Positions 13,810 to 29,389 of a stretch of DNA of 64,000 nucleotides are shown here, in pieces. Numbering within the stretch: the first letter of the stretch is position 1; each line of letters opens with the position of its first letter. A program made the position numbers and the translations under genes. The notes beneath the pieces are model-generated. The model was not told the DNA's origin. It saw only the letters and a list, made by a program, of their open reading frames with translations, and made no database searches. Origin of the DNA: Antedon bifida (lineage: Eukaryota > Echinodermata > Crinoidea > Comatulida > Antedonidae); the NCBI GenBank assembly GCA_963402885.1, contig OY727095.1:25115001-25179000 (forward strand), read 5' to 3'.

Positions 13810-16800
13810 AACTCGTACCTGATTATTTGGACAACTCGTACCTGATTAATTTTGACAACTCGTACCTAATTTGGCTAAATCATACCTGATTAATTTGGAC
13901 AACTCGTACCTAATTAAATTGGACAACTCATAGCTAATTAATTTGGCTAACTCGTACCTGATTAATTTGGACAACTCGTACCTAATTAATTTTGACAACT
14001 CGTACCTAATAATTTGGCTAAATCATACCTGATTAATTACGACAACTCGTACCTAATTAAATTGGACAACTCGTACCCGATTAATTTGGACAACTCGTAC
14101 CTAATTAATTTGGACAACTCGTACCTTTTTTGGCTAACTCGTACCTGATTAATTTGGACAACTCGTACCTGATTATTTGGACAACTCGTACCTGATTAAT
14201 TTGGACAACTCGTACCTAATAATTTGGCTAAATCATACCTGATTAATTTGGACAACTCGTACCTAATTAAATTGGACAACTCGTACCTAATTAATTTGGC
14301 TAACTCGTACCTGATTAAATTGGACAACTCGTACCTAATTAAATTGGACAACTCGTACCCGATTAATTTGGACAACTCGTACCTAATAGTTTGGCTAAAT
14401 CATACCTGATTAATTTGGACAACTCGTACCTAATTAAATTGGACAACTCGTACCCGATTAATTTGGACAACTCGTACCTAATAATTTGGCTAAATCATAC
14501 CTGATTAATTTGGACAACTCGTACCTAATTAAATTGGACAACTCGTACCCTATTAATTTGGACAACTCGTACTTAATTAATTTGGACAACTCGTACCTAA
14601 TTAATTTGGCTAACTCGTACCTGATTAATTTGGACAACTCGTACCTGATTATTTGGACAATTCGTACCTGATTAATTTGGACAACTCGTACCTAATAATT
14701 TGGCTAAATCCATACCTGATTAATTTGGACAACTCGTACCTAATTAAATTGGACAACTCGTACCTAATTAATTTGGCTAACTCGTACCTGATTAATTTGG
14801 ACAACTCGTACCTGATTAATTTGGACAACTCGTACCTGATTATTTGGACAACTCGTACCTGATTATTTGGACAATTCGTACCTAATTATTTGGACAAATC
14901 GTACCTGATTAATTTGGACAACTCGTACCTAATATTTTGGCTAAATCATACCTGATTAATTTGGACAACTCGTACCTAATTAAATTGGACAACTCGTACC
15001 TAATTAATTTGGCTAACTCGTACCTGATTAATTTGGACAACTCGTACCTGATTATTTGGACAATTCGTACCTGATTAATTTGGACAACTCGTACCTAATA
15101 TTTTGGCTAAATCATACCTGATTAATTTGGACAACTCGTACCTAATTAAATTGGACAACTCGTACCTAATTAATTTGGCTAACTCGTACCTGATTAATTT
15201 GGACAACTCGTACCTGATTAATTTGGACAACTCGTACCTGATTATTTGGACAACTCGTACCTGATTAATTTAGACAACTCGTACCTAATAATTTGGCTAA
15301 ATCATACCTGATTAATTTGGACAACTCGTACCTAATTAAATTGGACAATTCGTACCCGATTAATTTGGACAACTCGTACCTAATAATTTGGATAAATCAT
15401 ACCTCAATAATTTGGAAAACTCGTACCTAATTAAATTGGACAACTCGTACCCGATTAATTTGAACAATTCGTACCCGATTAATTTGGAAAACTCGTACCT
15501 AATAATTTGGCTAAATCATACCTGATTAATTTGGACAACTCGTACCTAATTAAATTGGACAACTCGTACCCGATTAATTTGGACAACTCGTACCTAATAA
15601 TGTGGCTAAATCATACCTGATTAATTTGGACAACTCGTACCTAATTAATTTGGACAACTCGTACCTAATTAATTTGGCTAACTCGTACCTAATTAATTTG
15701 GACAACTCGTACCTGATTATTTGGACAACTCGTACCTGATTAATTTGGACAACTCGTACCTAATAATTTGGCTAAATCATACCTGATTAATTTGGACAAC
15801 TCGTACCTAATAATTTGGCTAAATCATACCTGATTAATTTGGACAACTCGTACCTAATTAAATTGGACAACTCGTACCTAATTAATTTGGCTAACTCGTA
15901 CCTGATTAATTTGGACAACTCGTACCTAATTAATTTGGACAACTCGTACCTAATTAAATTGGACAACTCGTACCTAATTAATTTGGCTAACTCGTACCTA
16001 ATTAAATTGGACAACTCGTACCTAATTAATTTGGCTAACTCGTACCTGATTAAATTGGACAACTCGTACCTAATTAATTTGGCTAACTCGTACCTGATTA
16101 ATTTGGACAACTCGTACCTAATAATTTGGCTAAATCATACCAGATTAATTTGGACAACTCGTACCTAATTAAATTGGACAACTCGTACCCGATTAATTTG
16201 GACAACTCGTACCTAATAATTTGGCTAAATCATACCTGATTAATTTGGACAACTCGTACCTAATTAAATTGGACAACTCGTACCCGATTAATTTGGACAA
16301 CTCGTACCTAATAATTTGGCTAAATCATACCTGATTAATTTGGACAACTCGTACCTAATTAAATTGGACAACTCGTACCCTATTAATTTGGACAACTCGT
16401 ACTTAATTAATTTGGACAACTCGTACCTAATTAATTTGGCTAACTCGTACCTGATTAATTTGGACAACTCGTACCTGATTATTTGGACAATTCGTACCTG
16501 ATTAATTTGGACAACTCGTACCTAATAATTTGGCTAAATCATACCTGATTAATTTGGACAACTCGTACCTAATTAAATTGGACAACTCGTACCTAATTAA
16601 TTTGGCTAACTCGTACCTGATTAATTTGGACAACTCGTACCTGATTAATTTGGACAACTCGTACCTGATTATTTGGACAACTCGTACCTGATTAATTTGG
16701 ACAACTCGTACCTAATAATTTGGCTAAATCATACCTGATTAATTTGGACAACTCGTACCTAATTAAATTGGACAACTCGTACCCGATTAATTTGGACAAC

Positions 16801-19800
16801 TCGTACCTAATAATTTGGATAAATCATACCTGAATAATTTGGACAACTCGTACCTAAATAAATTGGACAACTCGTACCCGATTAATTTGGACAACTCGTA
16901 CCCGATTAATTTGGACAACTTGTACCTAATAATTTGGCTAAATCATACCTGATTAATTTGGACAACTCGTACCTAATTAAATTGGACAACTCGTACCCGA
17001 TTAATTTGGACAACTCGTACCTAATTAATTTGGACAACTCGTACCTAATTAAATTGGACAACTCGTACCTAATTAATTTGGCTAACTCGTACCTGATTAA
17101 TTTGGACAACTCGTACCTTATTAATTTGGACAACTCGTACCTGATTATTTGGACAACTCGTACCTGATTAATTTGGACAACTCGTACCTAATTAAATTGT
17201 ACAACTCATACCCGATTAATTTGGACAACTCGTACCTAATTAAATTGGACAACTCGTACCCGAATAATTTGGACAACTCGTACCTAATAATTTGGCTAAA
17301 TCATACCCGATTAATTTGGACAACTCGTACCTAATTAAATTGGACAACTCGTACCTAAATAATTTGGCTAACTCGTACCTGATTAATTTGGACAACCCGT
17401 ACCTGATTAATTTGGACAACTCGTACCTAATAATTTGGCTAAATCATACCTGATTAATTTGGACAACTCGTACCTAATTAATTTGGCTAACTCGTACCTG
17501 ATTAATTTGGACAACTCGTACCTGATTAATTTGGACAACTCGTACCTGATTAATTTGGACAACTCGTACGTGATTAATTTGGACAACTCGTACCTAATAA
17601 TTTGGCTAAATCATACCTGATTAATTTGGACAACTCGTACCTAATTAAATTGGACAACTCGTACCTGATTAATTTGGACAACTTGTACCTAATAATTTGG
17701 CTAAATCATACCTGATTAATTTGGACAACTCGTACCTAATTAAATTGGACAACTCGTACCCAATTAATTTGGACAACTCGTACCTAATTAAATTGGACAA
17801 CTCGTACCCGATTAATTTGGACAACTCGTACCTAATAATGTGGCTAAATCATACCTGATTAAATTGGACAACTCGTACCCGATTAATTTGGACAACTCGT
17901 ACCTAATTAATTTGGACAACTCGTACCTAATTAATTTGGACAACTCGTACCTAATTAATTTGGCTAACTCGTACCTGATTAATTTGGACAACTTGTACCT
18001 GATTATTTGGACAACTCGTACCTGATTAATTTGGACAACTCGTACCTAATAATTTGGCTAAATCATACCTAATTGGGACAACTCGTACCTAATTAAATTG
18101 GACAACTCGTACCTAATTAATTTGGCGAACTCGTACCTGATTAATTTGGACAACTCGTACCTGATTATTTGGACAATTCGTACCTGATTAATTTGGACAA
18201 CTCGTACCTAATAATTTGGCTAAATCATACCTGATTAATTTGGACAACTCGTACCTAATTAATTTGGACAACTCGTACCTAATTAATTTGGCTAACTCGT
18301 ACCTGATTAATTTGGACAACTCGTACCTTATTAATTTGGACAACTCGTACCTGATTATTTGGACAACTCGTACCTGATTAATTTGGACAACTCGTACCTA
18401 ATTAAATTGGACAACTCGTACCCAATTAATTTGGACAACTCGTACCTAATTAAATTGAACAACTCGTACCCCATTAATTTGGACAACTCGTACCTAATAA
18501 TTTGGCTAAATCATACCCGATTAATTTGGACAACTCGTACCTAATTAAATTGGACAACTCGTACCTAAATAATTTGGCTAACTCGTACCTGATTAATTTG
18601 GACAACTCGTACCTGATTATTTGGACAACTCGTAGCTAATAATTTGGCTAAATCATACCTGATTAATTTGGACAACTCGTACCTAATTAAATTGGACAAC
18701 TCGTACCCGATTAATTTGGACAACTCGTACCTAATAATGTGGCTAAATCATACCTGATTAAATTGGACAACTCGTACCCGATTAATTTGGACAAATCGTA
18801 CCTAATTAATTTGGACAACTCGTACCTAATTAATTTGGCTAACTCGTACCTGATTAATTTGGACAACTTGTACCTGATTATTTGGACAACTCGTACCTGA
18901 TTAATTTGGACAACTCGTACCTAATAATTTGGCTAAATCATACCTGATTAATTTGGACAACTCGTACCTAATTAAATTGGACAACTCGTACCCGATTAAT
19001 TTGGACAACTCGTACCTAATTAATTTGGACAACTCGTACCTAATTAAATTGGACAACTCGTACCTAATTAATTTGGCTAACTCGTACCTGATTAATTTGG
19101 ACAACTCGTACCTTATTAATTTGGACAACTCGTACCTGATTATTTGGACAACTCGTACCTGATTAATTTGGACAACTCGTACCTAATTAAATTGTACAAC
19201 TCATACCCGATTAATTTGGACAACTCGTACCTAATTAAATTGGACAACTCGTACCCGAATAATTTGGACAACTCGTACCTAATAATTTGGCTAAATCATA
19301 CCCGATTAATTTGGACAACTCGTACCTAATTAAATTGGACAACTCGTACCTAAATAATTTGGCTAACTCGTACCTGATTAATTTGGACAACCCGTACCTG
19401 ATTAATTTGGACAACTCGTACCTAATAATTTGGCTAAATCATACCTGATTAATTTGGACAACTCGTACCTAATTAATTTGGCTAACTCGTACCTGATTAA
19501 TTTGGACAACTCGTACCTGATTAATTTGGACAACTCGTACCTGATTAATTTGGACAACTCGTACGTGATTAATTTGGACAACTCGTACCTAATAATTTGG
19601 CTAAATCATACCTGATTAATTTGGACAACTCGTACCTAATTAAATTGGACAACTCGTACCTGATTAATTTGGACAACTTGTACCTAATAATTTGGCTAAA
19701 TCATACCTGATTAATTTGGACAACTCGTACCTAATTAAATTGGACAACTCGTACCCAATTAATTTGGACAACTCGTACCTAATTAATTTGGACAACTCGT

Positions 19801-22800
19801 ACCTAATTAATTTGGCTAACTCGTACCTGATTAATTTGGCTAACTCGTACCTGATTATTTTGGACAACTCGTACCTGATTATTTGGACAACTTGTACCTG
19901 ATTAATTTGGACAACTCGTACCTAATAATTTGGCTAAATCATACCTGATTAATTTGGACAACTCGTACCTAATTAATTTGGCTAACTCGTACCTGATTAA
20001 TTTGGACAACTCGTACCTTATTATTTGGACAATTCGAACCTGATTAATTTGGACAACTTGTACCTAATAATTTGGCTAAATCATACCTGATTAATTTGGA
20101 CAACTCGTACCTAATTAAATTGGACAACTCGTACCTAATTAATTTGGCTAACTCGTACCTGATAAATTTGGACAACTCGTACCTGATTATTTGGACAACT
20201 TGTACCTGATTAATTTGGACAACTCGTACCTAATAATTTGGCTAAATCATACCTGATTAATTTGGATAACTCGTACCTAATTAATTTGGACAACTCGTAC
20301 CTGATTAATTTAGCTAACTCGTACCTGATTTATTTGGACAACTCGTACCTAATTAAATTGAAAAACTCGTACCTGATTAATTTGGACATCTCGTACCTGA
20401 TTAATTTGGACAACTCGTACCTGATTATTTGGACAACTCGTACCTAATAATTTGGCTAAATCATACCTGATTAATTTGGACAACTCGTACCTAATTAAAT
20501 TGGACAACTCGTACCCGATTAATTTGGACAACTCGTACCTAATAATGTGGCTAAATCATACCTGATTAAATTGGACAACTCGTACCTAATTAATTTGGAC
20601 AACTCGTACCTAATTAATTTGGACAACTCGTACCTAATTAATTTGGACAACTCGTACCTAATTAATTTGGCTAACTCGTACCTGATTAATTTGGACAACT
20701 TGTACCTGATTATTTGGACAACTCGTACCTGATTAATTTGGACAACTCGTACCTAATAATTTGGCTAAATCATACCTAATTTGGACAACTCGTACCTAAT
20801 TAAATTGGACAACTCGTACCTAATTAATTTGGCGAACTCGTACCTGATTAATTTGGACAACTCGTACCTGATTATTTGGACAATTCGTACCTGATTAATT
20901 TGGACAACTCGTACCTAATAATTTGGCTAAATCATACCCGATTAATTTGGACAACTCGTACCTAATTAATTTGGACAACTCGTACCTAATTAATTTGGCT
21001 AACTCGTACCTGATTAATTTGGACAACTCGTACCTTATTAATTTGGACAACTCGTACCTGATTATTTGGACAACTCGTACCTGATTAATTTGGACAACTC
21101 GTACCTAATTAAATTGGACAACTCGTACCCAATTAATTTGGACAACTCGTACCTAATTAAATTGAACAACTCGTACCCCATTAATTTGGACAACTCGTAC
21201 CTAATAATTTGGCTAAATCATACCCGATTAATTTGGACAACTCGTACCTAATTAAATTGGACAACTCGTACCTAAATAATTTGGCTAACTCGTACCTGAT
21301 TAATTTGGACAACTCGTACCTGATTATTTGGACAACTCGTAGCTAATAATTTGGCTAAATCATACCTGATTAATTTGGACAACTCGTACCTAATTAAATT
21401 GGACAACTCGTACCCGATTAATTTGGACAACTCGTACCTAATAATGTGGCTAAATCATACCTGATTAAATTGGACAACTCGTACCCGATTAATTTGGACA
21501 AATCGTACCTAATTAATTTGGACAACTCGTACCTAATTAATTTGGCTAACTCGTACCTGATTAATTTGGACAACTTGTACCTGATTATTTGGACAACTCG
21601 TACCTGATTAATTTGGACAACTCGTACCTAATAATTTGGCTAAATCATACCTGATTAATTTGGACAACTCGTACCTAATTAAATTGGACAACTCGTACCT
21701 AATTAATTTGGCTAACTCGTACCTGATTAATTTGGACAACTCGTACCTGATTATTTGGACAATTCGTACCTGATTAATTTGGACAACTCGTACCTAATAA
21801 TTTGGCTAAATCATACCTGATTAATTTGGACAACTCGTACCTAATTAATTTGGACAATTCGTACCTGATTAATTTGGACAACTCGTACCTGATTATTTGG
21901 ACAATTCGTACCTGATTAATTTGGACAACTCGTACCTAATAATTTGGCTAAATCATACCTGATTAATTTGGACAACTCGTACCTAATTAAATTGGACAAC
22001 TCATACCTAATTAATTTGGCTAACTCGTACCTGATTAATTTGGACAACTCGTACCTGATTAATTTGGAAAACTCGTACCTGATTAATTTGGACAACTCGT
22101 ACCTAATAATTTGGCTAAATCATACCTGATTAATTTGGACAACTCGTACCTAATTAATTTGGCTAACTCGTACCTGATTAATTTGGATAACTCGTACCTA
22201 ATTAATTTGGACAACTTGTACCTGATTAATTTAGCTAACTCGTACCTGATTTATTTGGACAACTCATACCTAATTAAATTGAAAAACTCGTACCTGATTA
22301 ATTTGGACATCTCGTACCTGATTAATTTGGACAACTCGTACCTGATTATTTGGACAACTCGTACATAATAATTTGGCTAAATCATACCTGATTAATTTGG
22401 ACAACTCGTACCTAATTAAATTGGACAACTCGTACCCGATTAATTTGGACAACTCGTACCTAATAATGTGGCTAAATCATACCTGATTAAATTGGACAAC
22501 TCGTACCCGATTAATTTGGACAAATCGTACCTGATTAATTTGGACAACTTGTACCTGATTATTTGGACAACTCGTACCTGATTAATTTGGACAACTCGTA
22601 CCTAATAATTTGGCTAAATCATACCTGATTAATTTGGACAACTCGTACCTAATTAAATTGGACAACTCGTACCTAATTAATTTGGCTAACTCGTACCTGA
22701 TTAATTTGGACAATTCGTACCTGATTATTTGGACAATTCGTACCTGATTAATTTGGACAACTCGTACCTAATAATTTGGCTAAATCATACCTGATTAATT

Positions 22801-24763
22801 TGGACAACTCGTACCTAATTAATTTGGACAACTCGTAACTAATTAATTTGGACAACTCGTACCTGATTATTTGGACAACTCGTACCTGATTAATTTGGAC
22901 AACTCGTACCTAATTAAATTGGACAACTCGTACCCAATTAATTTGGACAACTTGTACCTAATTAAATTGAACAACTCGTACCCCATTAATTTGGACAACT
23001 CGTACCTGATTATTTGGACAACTCGTACCTGATTAATTTGGACAACTCGTACCTAATTAAATTGGACAACTCGTACCCAATTAATTTGGACAACTTGTAC
23101 CTAATTAAATTGAACAATTCGTACCTGATTAATTTGGACAACTCGTACCTGATTATTTGGACAATTCGTACCTGATTAATTTGGACAACTCGTACCTAAT
23201 AATTTGGCTAAATCATACCTGATTAATTTGGACAACTCGTACCTAATTAAATTGGACAACTCATACCTAATTAATTTGGCTAACTCGTACCTGATTAATT
23301 TGGACAACTCGTACCTGATTAATTTGGACAACTCGTACCTAATAATTTGGCTAAATCATACCTGATTAATTTGGACAACTCGTACCTAATTAATTTGGCT
23401 AACTCGTACCTGATTAATTTGGATAACTCGTACCTAATTAATTTGGACAACTCGTACCTGATTAATTTAGCTAACTCGTACCTGATTTATTTGGACAACT
23501 CATACCTAATTAAATTGAAAAACTCGTACCTGATTAATTTGGACATCTCGTACCTGATTAATTTGGACAACTCGTACCTGATTATTTTGACAACTCGTAC
23601 CTAATAATTTGGCTAAATCATACCTGATTAATTTGGACAACTCGTACCTAATTAAATTGGACAACTCGTACCCGATTAATTTGGACAACTCGTACCTAAT
23701 AATGTGGCTAAATCATACCTGATTAAATTGGACAACTCGTACCCGATTAATTTGGACAAATCGTACCTAATTAATTTGGACAACTCGTACCTAATTAATT
23801 TGGCTAACTCGTACCTGATTAATTTGGACAACTTGTACCTGATTATTTGGACAACTCGTACCTGATTAATTTGGACAACTCGTACCTAATAATTTGGCTA
23901 AATCATACCTGATTAATTTGGACAACTCGTACCTAATTAAATTGGACAACTCGTACCTAATTAATTTGGCTAACTCGTACCTGATTAATTTGGACAACTC
24001 GTACCTGATTATTTGGACAATTCGTACCTGATTAATTTGGACAACTCGTACCTAATAATTTGGCTAAATCATACCTGATTAATTTGGACAACTCGTACCT
24101 AATTAATTTGGACAACTCGTACCTAATTAATTTGGCTAACTCGTACCTGATTAATTTGGACAACTCGTACCTTATTAATTTGGACAACTCGTACCTGATT
24201 ATTTGGACAACTCGTACCTGATTAATTTGGACAACTCGTACCTAATTAAATTGGACAACTCGTACCCAATTAATTTGGACAACTCGTACCTAATTAAATT
24301 GAACAACTCGTACCCCATTAATTTGGACAACTCGTACCTAATAATTTGGCTAAATCATACCCGATTAATTTGGACAACTCGTACCTAATTAAATTGGACA
24401 ACTCGTACCTAAATAATTTGGCTAACTCGTACCTGATTAATTTGGACAATTCGTACCTGATTAATTTGGACAACTCGTACCTGATTATTTGGACAATTCG
24501 TACCTGATTAATTTGGACAACTCGTACCTAATAATTTGGCTAAATCATACCTGATTAATTTGGACAACTCGTACCTAATTAAATTGGACAACTCATACCT
24601 AATTAATTTGGCTAACTCGTACCTGATTATTTGGACAACTCGTACCTGATTAATTTGGAAAACTCGTACCTGATTAATTTGGACAACTCGTACCTAATAA
24701 TTTGGCTAAATCATACCTGATTAATTTGGACAACTCGTACCTAATTAAATTGGACAACTCGTA

Positions 24764-27700
24764 CCCGATTAATTTGGACAACTCGTACCTAATAATTTGG
24801 CTAAATCATACCTGATTAATTTGGACAACTCGTACCTAATTAAATTGGACAACTCGTACCCGATTAATTTGGACAACTCGTACCTAATTAATTTGGACAA
24901 CTCGTACCTAATTAATTTGGCTAACTCGTACCTGATTAATTTGGACAACTCGTACCTGATTATTTGGACAACTCGTACCTGATTAATTTGGACAACTCGT
25001 ACCTAATAATTTGGCTAAATCATACCTGATTAATTTGGACAACTCGTACCTAATTAAATTGGACAACTCGTACCCGATTAATTTGGACAACTCGTACCTA
25101 ATAATTTGGCTAAATCATACCTGATTAATTTGGACAACTCGTACCTAATTAAATTGGACAACTCGTACCCGATTAATTTGGACAACTCGTACCTGATTAA
25201 TTTGGACAACTCGTACCTAATAATTTGGCTAAATCATACCTGATTAATTTGGACAACTCGTACCTAATTAAATTGAAAAACTCGTACCTAATAATTTGGC
25301 TAAATCATACCTGATTAATTTGGACAACTCGTACCTAATTAAATTGGACAACTCGTACCCGATTAATTTGGACAACTCGTACCTAATAATTTGGCTAAAT
25401 CATACCTGATTAATTTGGACAACTCCTACCTAATTAAATTGGACAACTAGTACCCGATTAATTTGGACAACTCGTACTTAATTAATTTGGACAACTCGTA
25501 CCTAATTAATTTGGCTAACTCGTACCTGATTAATTTGGACAACTCGTACCTGATTATTTGGACAATTCGTACCTGATTAATTTGGACAACTCGTACCTAA
25601 TAATTTGGCTAAATCATACCTGATTAATTTGGACAACTCGTACCTGATTAATTTGGACAACTCGTACCTAATTAATTTGGCTAACTCGTACCTGATTAAT
25701 TTGGACAACTCGTACCTGATTATTTGGACAATTCGTACCTGATTAATTTGGACAACTCGTACCTAATAATTTGGCTAAATCATACCTGATTAATTTGGAC
25801 AACTCGTACCTGATTAATTTGGACAACTCGTACCTGATTAATTTGGCTAACTTGTACCTGATTAATTTGGACAAATCGTACCTGATTATTTGGACAACTC
25901 GTACCTAATTATTTGGAAAACTCGTACCTGATTAATTTGGACAACTCGTACCTAATTAATGTGGCTAAATCATACCTGATTAATTTGGACAATTCATACC
26001 TAATTAAATTGGACAACTCGTACCCGATTAATTTGGACAACTCGTACCTAATTAATTTGGACAACTCGTACCTAATTAATTTGGCTAACTCGTACCTGAT
26101 TAATTTGGACAACTCGTACCTGATTATTTGGACAACTCGTACCTGATTAATTTGGACAACTCGTACCTAATAATTTGGCTAAATAATACCTGATTAATTT
26201 GGACAACTCGTACCTAATAATTTGGCTAAATCATACCTGATTAATTTGAACAACTCGTACCTAATTAAATTGGACAACTCGTACCTAATTAATTTGGACA
26301 ACTCGTACCTAATTAAATTGGACAACTCGTACCTAATTAATTTGGCTAAATCGTACCTGATTAATTTGGACAACTCGTACCTAATTAATTTGGACAACTC
26401 GTACCTAATTAAATTGGACAACTCGTACCTAATTAATTTGGCTAACTCGTACCTGATTAATTTGGACAACTCGTACCTTATTAATTTGGACAACTCGTAC
26501 CTGATTATTTGGACAACTCGTACCTGATTAATTTGGACAACTCGTACCTAATTAAATTGGACAACTCGTACCCGATTAATTTGGACAACTCGTACCTAAT
26601 AATTTGGCTAAATCATACCCGATTAATTTGGACAACTCGTACCTAATTAAATTGGACAACTCGTACCTAAATAATTTGGCTAACTCGTACCTGATTAATT
26701 TGGACAACTCGTACCTAATAATTTGGCTAAATCATACCTGATTAATTTGGACAACTCGTACCTAATTAAATTGGACAACTCGTACCCGATTAATTTGGAC
26801 AACTCGTACCTAATTAATTTGGACAACTCGTACCTAATTAATTTGGCTAACTCGTACCTGATTAATTTGGACAACTCGTACCTGATTATTTGGACAACTC
26901 GTACCTGATTAATTTGGACAACTCGTACCTAATAATTTGGCTAAATCATACCTGATTAATTTGGACAACTCGTACCTAATTAAATTGGACAACTCGTACC
27001 CGATTAATTTGGACAACTCGTACCTAATAATTTGGCTAAATCATACCTGATTAATTTGGACAACTCGTACCTAATTAAATTGGACAACTCGTACCCGATT
27101 AATTTGGACAACTCGTACCTGATTAATTTGGACAACTCGTACCTAATAATTTGGCTAAATCATACCTGATTAATTTGGACAACTCGTACCTAATTAAATT
27201 GAAAAACTCGTACCTAATAATTTGGCTAAATCATACCTGATTAATTTGGACAACTCGTACCTAATTAAATTGGACAACTCGTACCCGATTAATTTGGACA
27301 ACTCGTACCTAATAATTTGGCTAAATCATACCTGATTAATTTGGACAACTCCTACCTAATTAAATTGGACAACTAGTACCCGATTAATTTGGACAACTCG
27401 TACTTAATTAATTTGGACAACTCGTACCTAATTAATTTGGCTAACTCGTACCTGATTAATTTGGACAACTCGTACCTGATTATTTGGACAATTCGTACCT
27501 GATTAATTTGGACAACTCGTACCTAATAATTTGGCTAAATCATACCTGATTAATTTGGACAACTCGTACCTGATTAATTTGGACAACTCGTACCTAATTA
27601 ATTTGGCTAACTCGTACCTGATTAATTTGGACAACTCGTACCTGATTATTTGGACAATTCGTACCTGATTAATTTGGACAACTCGTACCTAATAATTTGG

Positions 27701-28640
27701 CTAAATCATACCTGATTAATTTGGACAACTCGTACCTGATTAATTTGGACAACTCGTACCTGATTAATTTGGCTAACTTGTACCTGATTAATTTGGACAA
27801 ATCGTACCTGATTATTTGGACAACTCGTACCTAATTATTTGGAAAACTCGTACCTGATTAATTTGGACAACTCGTACCTAATTAATGTGGCTAAATCATA
27901 CCTGATTAATTTGGACAATTCATACCTAATTAAATTGGACAACTCGTACCCGATTAATTTGGACAACTCGTACCTAATTAATTTGGACAACTCGTACCTA
28001 ATTAATTTGGCTAACTCGTACCTGATTAATTTGGACAACTCGTACCTGATTATTTGGACAACTCGTACCTGATTAATTTGGACAACTCGTACCTAATAAT
28101 TTGGCTAAATAATACCTGATTAATTTGGACAACTCGTACCTAATAATTTGGCTAAATCATACCTGATTAATTTGAACAACTCGTACCTAATTAAATTGGA
28201 CAACTCGTACCTAATTAATTTGGACAACTCGTACCTAATTAAATTGGACAACTCGTACCTAATTAATTTGGCTAAATCGTACCTGATTAATTTGGACAAC
28301 TCGTACCTAATTAATTTGGACAACTCGTACCTAATTAAATTGGACAACTCGTACCTAATTAATTTGGCTAACTCGTACCTGATTAATTTGGACAACTCGT
28401 ACCTTATTAATTTGGACAACTCGTACCTGATTATTTGGACAACTCGTACCTGATTAATTTGGACAACTCGTACCTAATTAAATTGGACAACTCGTACCCG
28501 ATTAATTTGGACAACTCGTACCTAATAATTTGGCTAAATCATACCCGATTAATTTGGACAACTCGTACCTAATTAAATTGGACAACTCGTACCTAAATAA
28601 TTTGGCTAACTCGTACCTGATTAATTTGGACAACTCGTAC
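24764..28640 (+). repeat. 1926-bp tandem duplication within the satellite
   Basis: The stretch 24764-26689 recurs at 26690-28615, and the match continues about 25 bases further. Rare landmarks fall exactly 1926 bases apart, for example GGCTAACTTGTACC near 25845 and 27771, and the GGAAAACTCG unit near 25917 and 27843. I saw no mismatch in the parts compared by eye. This is a recent unequal crossover or an amplification step. Confidence 0.9.
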
Positions 28641-28761
28641 CTGATTAATTTGGACAACTCGTACCTGATTATTTGGACAACTCGTACCTGATTATTTGGA
28701 CAACTCGTACCTAATAATTTGGCTAAATCATACCTGAATAATTTGGACAACTCGTACCTAA

Positions 28762-28765
28762 TTAA
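28762..28765. repeat. TTAA target-site duplication, left copy
   Basis: The satellite unit reads CCTAATTAAATTGGAC. The left flank ends in ..CCTAATTAA and the right flank restarts TTAAATTGGAC at 29390, so TTAA is present twice. Confidence 0.92.
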
Positions 28766-29389
28766 AGACCCCTTCCCTGCAATTTTGGACGTTTTTTGGA
28801 AAATAATACATATATATCACTTTAAAAACATTAAACCATGTCATTCCTTGTCTTAAATGTACGTTTTATGGTAAATTATGATAAAAAGTGAGAAACAATG
28901 CACTACCTAAGTAGCTCGCGGCGATCGACCTCTCGTGGACGGTCTTAGGCCTAGCCTAGCTAGGCTTAGTTTTGTAGGCCTAGCTGGTAAACATCGGTAA
29001 CGTACGAACATCGTACGCTAGCTATATACCTAGCCTGACGTTGTATAGTTGCTGCATTAATTGTCTTTCTATTTTTGCCAGACTCCGTTGATACAAATTG
29101 GGGAAAACCCGGTATTTTCGCTGAAAAGTTAGGAGTCTTCCATTTGTTTTGGCCTCACGATCGATCGAAAAGTGGGCGAATTACAGGTGAAAAACAAAAA
29201 TATCAATCAGCGCAATGCATTTTGGGATTTATAGCGGGCCGCTATAATTATTAGAATCGACTTATTGTTCACATTTTTAACCGTTTAAAGACGAAAAAAG
29301 TTATCGCAATAGGACCATATAGTATTATTTGTACATCAAATATAGTTTGTGATCTTAAATTAGATCTAAAAAACGTAGGGAAGGGGGCT
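28766..29389. mobile_element. TTAA-target MITE (Kolobok- or piggyBac-type)
   Basis: A 624-bp non-satellite insertion with TTAA duplicated at both edges. The ends are short imperfect inverted repeats, AGACCCCTTCCCTGC on the left and AGCCCCCTTCCCTAC on the right in reverse complement, followed by T-rich sequence on both sides. No open frame of note and no transposase are present, so it is non-autonomous. TTAA specificity is shared by the piggyBac and Kolobok superfamilies. The AG.CCCCTTCCC end does not start with the CCY usual for piggyBac, so I lean to Kolobok-type (inference). AGGCCTAGC-rich sequence lies in the middle (about 28948-29040). Confidence 0.82.

Larger units (their letters stand above)
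13810..28765 (+). repeat. 24-bp satellite array, middle segment
   Basis: Resumes in the same orientation after the foldback element, starting with the right copy of the 10-bp duplication (13810-13819). It has the same unit family as the left segment but different block structure. The CCCCATTAATTTGG variant, rare to the left, recurs (for example near 18470, 21176, 22980, 24310). The block containing GATTTATTTGGAC and AATTGAAAAACTCG appears near 20330, 22250 and 23490. Blocks repeat at offsets of about 1995 bp (16905-17790 with 18900-19785), 2707 bp (18359 with 21066) and 1236 bp (22270 with 23506). No gene is present. Confidence 0.98.

Noticed and set aside
13452-13889. 145-codon frame at the right inverted repeat
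   Set aside because: It crosses the transposon boundary into the satellite and so cannot be an inherited gene.
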